Shown here piece after piece: positions 62,148-64,000 of a stretch of 64,000 nt of DNA. This DNA is from an uncultured Pelagibacteraceae bacterium (GTDB lineage: Bacteria; Pseudomonadota; Alphaproteobacteria; Pelagibacterales; Pelagibacteraceae), in assembly GCA_902612325.1 (NCBI GenBank), contig CACMDB010000006.1, positions 21,632 through 85,631 on the forward strand. Direction: 5' to 3'. The notes under the pieces are model-generated. The model ran no database searches and was not told where the DNA came from. It saw nothing but the letters and a program-made list of their open reading frames with translations. Position numbers and translations under genes: made by a program. The stretch's first letter is position 1. Each line of letters opens with the position of its first letter.

Positions 62148-63493
62148 ATGTATTTCAATTTTTTTAAAACTTTCATATTTTGTTTTAATTTTTTAAAACT
62201 ATTTCGACTATCAAAAATAACCTTAAATTTATTAGCAATAAAATTGTAATCAAAAATGTCGTGATTTGCTCCAATAAAACAAACTTCAAATGAGTTGATG
62301 AAGTTCGAATTTTTGAGTTTTTTTAATTTGACAAATTTAATTCCTTTTAAAGTTTTCAAACCATAAGTATTCACTAGCGGGTCACAAACATAAATCTTAT
62401 TTTTTATTTTTTTTCTCAATAACCTATATATTTTTGTTATAGGTGACTCTCGCACATCATCGGAGTTCTTTTTGTAAGTAATTCCAAAAAATAGAATATT
62501 TTTTTTTATTTTTTTATTTCTTACATAGTTTGCAATAGTGTTTGATATTTCAATTGGCCTTTCATCATTTATCTGACCAGCTAATTTAATAAATTTTGTT
62601 ATAACTCCATGTCTCTTTGCTTTAAAAGTTAGATAGTAAGGATCAACAGGTATACAATGACCACCAACGCCAGGACCTGGATAAAACGCACTAAACCCAA
62701 ATGGTTTTGTTTTTGCAGCTTCTAATGCCTCAAAAGTATTTATACCCATTTTTTTACAAACGCTGTGAAGTTCATTTATTAAACCAATATTGACTGATCT
62801 ATAAATATTTTCTAAAAGTTTTGTGAATTCTGCAGTTCTGATATTACTACACATATAAACTTTGTTAGAAACTTTTTGATATATTTTTTTTATAATTTTT
62901 TCACAATTTTTAGAATAACCTGAAACGACTTTTGGTAAATTTTTTCTCAAGATAGAGTGTTTCAAATTTCCCGGATCTTCTCTTTCTGGTGAGTAACCTA
63001 AAAAAATATCCTTTCCAATATTTAATCCTTTTTTTTTAAACATTGGTAAAAAAAATTCTTCAGTAGTACCTGGATAAGAAGTGCATTCTAAAATTATAAT
63101 TTGATTTTTTTTAACGTATTTATTTATTTGAATGACAACATTTTGTACATATTGCATATTAGGTTTTTTGCTTGCGTCTATTGGTGTGGGAACACAAATA
63201 ATTACAATATCAGAATTTAAAATTTCTCTAAAATTATTTGTGGGTAAAAATTTTTTATTACAAGCTTTTTTAACCTGCAAATTATTAATTGTTGAAATAT
63301 AACTATTTCCTTTTTTTAAAATTTTAATCCTTTCTAAATTATTATCAATTCCAAAAACTTTAAAATTTGCTTTCGTAAATGCAAGACAAAGTGGAAGACC
63401 CACATATCCTAGGCCTATTATTGAGATTACAGCTTTGTTTGATTTAATTTTCTTGGTTAGATTGATGATATTATTATTTTTTAAAAAAAACAT
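62144..63493 (-). CDS. UDP-sugar 6-dehydrogenase (WbpA/TviB type)
   Basis: NAD-dependent oxidation of a UDP-hexose or UDP-N-acetylhexosamine to the uronic acid. Motifs: SIIGLGYVGLPLCLAF (25-40), IICVPTPIDASKKPN, LECTSYPGTTEEF, GYSPEREDPGN, NIRTAEFTKLLENIYRSVNI and PGVGGHCIPVDPYYL, with catalytic Cys280. The YSPERxDPGN form points to the N-acetylhexosamine branch (WbpA/TviB) rather than plain UDP-glucose dehydrogenase. The length of 449 is normal. It is three bases after the MarR-type regulator gene and so is the first enzyme of the long operon. Confidence 0.9.
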   Translation of the reverse strand: MFFLKNNNIINLTKKIKSNKAVISIIGLGYVGLPLCLAFTKANFKVFGIDNNLERIKILKKGNSYISTINNLQVKKACNKKFLPTNNFREILNSDIVIICVPTPIDASKKPNMQYVQNVVIQINKYVKKNQIIILECTSYPGTTEEFFLPMFKKKGLNIGKDIFLGYSPEREDPGNLKHSILRKNLPKVVSGYSKNCEKIIKKIYQKVSNKVYMCSNIRTAEFTKLLENIYRSVNIGLINELHSVCKKMGINTFEALEAAKTKPFGFSAFYPGPGVGGHCIPVDPYYLTFKAKRHGVITKFIKLAGQINDERPIEISNTIANYVRNKKIKKNILFFGITYKKNSDDVRESPITKIYRLLRKKIKNKIYVCDPLVNTYGLKTLKGIKFVKLKKLKNSNFINSFEVCFIGANHDIFDYNFIANKFKVIFDSRNSFKKLKQNMKVLKKLKYI

Positions 63494-63495
63494 AT

Positions 63496-63819
63496 TTACA
63501 AATTTTTATTTTTTTTTAATTTTTGATATTCTCGCTCAAGTTCATCATATTCTCTCATTTTTCTTTTCATAAAGTTCAATGTTAATTTTGTTTTTTTGAC
63601 AAAGCCTTTGGGAGTTAAAAGATATACGTAGCCAACTTTGTTGGGATTTTTATTAAAATTATTTATTTTTATTAGTCCTTTTTTTTTCAGCTCTTTAAGA
63701 CAATAATTAATTTTTCCTAAACTAAAACCTAGTTGAGAAGCCAAATCTCTTTGATTTTTAAAATTCTTGGTTTCAATTTTTCTTAAAACCTCGAATTCAT
63801 CATCATTATAATCTTTCAT
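63496..63819 (-). CDS. MarR family EPS-associated transcriptional regulator
   Basis: A 107-residue winged-helix protein: EFEVLRKIETKNFKNQRDLASQLGFSLGKINYCLKELKKKGLIKI forms the helix-turn-helix (about residues 7-51), the GYVYLLTPKGFVKKTKLTLNFM segment the wing, and a Lys/Glu coiled coil ends the protein. This is the pattern of the EPS-associated MarR regulators found at the head of exopolysaccharide loci. It is the first gene of the 35-gene run. Its own promoter contains a palindrome that is repeated before the radical SAM module. Confidence 0.87.
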   Translation of the reverse strand: MKDYNDDEFEVLRKIETKNFKNQRDLASQLGFSLGKINYCLKELKKKGLIKINNFNKNPNKVGYVYLLTPKGFVKKTKLTLNFMKRKMREYDELEREYQKLKKNKNL

Positions 63820-63824
63820 AAAAT

Positions 63825-63843
63825 TTGTTCAATTTTTGAACAA
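63825..63843. promoter_or_regulatory. operator-like palindrome, copy 1
   Basis: TTGTTCA-ATTTT-TGAACAA, a perfect inverted repeat (eight-base arms if the centre is taken as three bases), five bases before the regulator's ATG. It overlaps the last two bases of the predicted -10 box and the start point, a classic repressor position, suggesting autoregulation. Confidence 0.65.
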
Positions 63844-63869
63844 GATAGATTATTATTTTTATTTGTAAA
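63842..63869 (-). promoter_or_regulatory. promoter of the glycan island operon
   Basis: On the minus strand TTTACA (63869-63864), a 16-base spacer and TATCTT (63847-63842). Start point near 63835, inside the palindrome. This is the only gap upstream of the first island gene, so it should drive the regulator and the UDP-sugar dehydrogenase onwards. Confidence 0.5.
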
Positions 63870-63904
63870 GATCAAATATGAATTTTTTAAATTTATAATT
63901 AATT

Positions 63905-64000
63905 TTATTTAAAAATATTAATATTTTCATTTTTAAAAATTTCTAATAACCTTTTATTGTTGGAGTCGAATTCAATTATATTTTTAATTGAATTTTGGTA
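63905..64000 (-). CDS. C-terminal end of an unidentified gene (partial)
   Basis: An open frame entering from the right edge and ending in TAA at 63905, encoding 31 residues that end LLEIFKNENINIFK. The composition (Lys, Asn, Ile, Phe) matches the island genes. It is cut by the window edge, so no function can be given. The 85 bases between it and the regulator hold the promoter and palindrome. Confidence 0.45.
   Translation of the reverse strand, partial: YQNSIKNIIEFDSNNKRLLEIFKNENINIFK

Noticed and set aside
27153..63819. Poly-A/T tracts of 8-10 bases in island genes as phase-variation switches
   Set aside because: Such tracts occur throughout because of Lys/Phe codons in AT-rich DNA, and every frame carrying one is intact; no sign of slipped or out-of-frame gene remains.

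Overview
The window is about 64 kb of a very AT-rich, tightly packed alphaproteobacterial genome. It most closely resembles the marine SAR11 clade (Candidatus Pelagibacter). The grounds are the extreme A/T and Lys/Ile/Asn bias, intergenic gaps of only a few bases, many ATGA start/stop overlaps, the tol-pal and pnt gene sets with alphaproteobacterial companions (TrcR/DUF1013, the 36-aa CoxIV, zinc-free L31 and L36), and a 5S rRNA gene with no 16S/23S next to it, bordering a long surface-glycan region. From memory of the SAR11 literature, the clade's hypervariable region 2 sits between the 23S and 5S genes; that fits here but cannot be checked from the window. No gap longer than 300 bases lacks a gene. 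I saw no insertion sequence, integrase or CRISPR array.

Layout. (1) 36-11274, minus strand: core genes ftsH, tilS, cpoB, pal, tolB, tolA, tolR, tolQ, a RuvC-type resolvase, yebC, a YmdB-type phosphoesterase, fthC, zapA and a coiled-coil protein. (2) 11330-19534, plus strand, diverging from the first block: tkt, gap, pgk, class I fba, thiE-like, efp, suhB, rpmE, trcR, rpsU and the initiator tRNA. (3) 19539-23925: a small accessory block (FkbM methyltransferase, GT2, epimerase; on the other strand a membrane protein and a transaldolase) wedged between tRNA-fMet and the transhydrogenase genes. (4) 23931-27112, minus: pntB, the two pntA parts, a CoxIV-like 36-aa protein, L36 and 5S rRNA, the last with its own good promoter. 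(5) 27153-63819, minus: 35 consecutive genes for surface polysaccharide synthesis, opening upstream with a MarR-type EPS-associated regulator; a fragment of another gene runs off the right edge.

The glycan island encodes several precursor modules: GDP-mannose to GDP-6-deoxy sugar (gmd, fcl) and to GDP-L-galactose/gulose (a GDP-mannose 3,5-epimerase homologue); CDP-4-keto-6-deoxyglucose (rfbF, rfbG); UDP-uronic acids (UDP-sugar dehydrogenase, a UDP-glucuronate epimerase homologue); a PseB-type dehydratase, a DegT aminotransferase and two NeuB-type synthases for nonulosonic-acid-like sugars; and a radical-SAM enzyme strongly resembling DesII of desosamine biosynthesis. A dehydroquinate-synthase homologue sits beside a KdsB-type cytidylyltransferase and a short-chain dehydrogenase. 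Assembly genes include a WecA/MraY-type priming enzyme, a WecG/TagA transferase, a Wzy/WaaL-type protein, a PglK/MsbA-type ABC exporter and several glycosyltransferases.

The most interesting signal is regulatory. The palindrome TTGTTCA-N5-TGAACAA overlaps the predicted promoter of the MarR-type regulator at the head of the island. A near-identical copy (one mismatch) lies exactly in the -35/-10 spacer of a predicted promoter 18 kb downstream, in front of a radical-SAM/HisC-like/glycosyltransferase module. This suggests a dedicated island regulon. All function calls come from reading motifs by eye; no database search was run.
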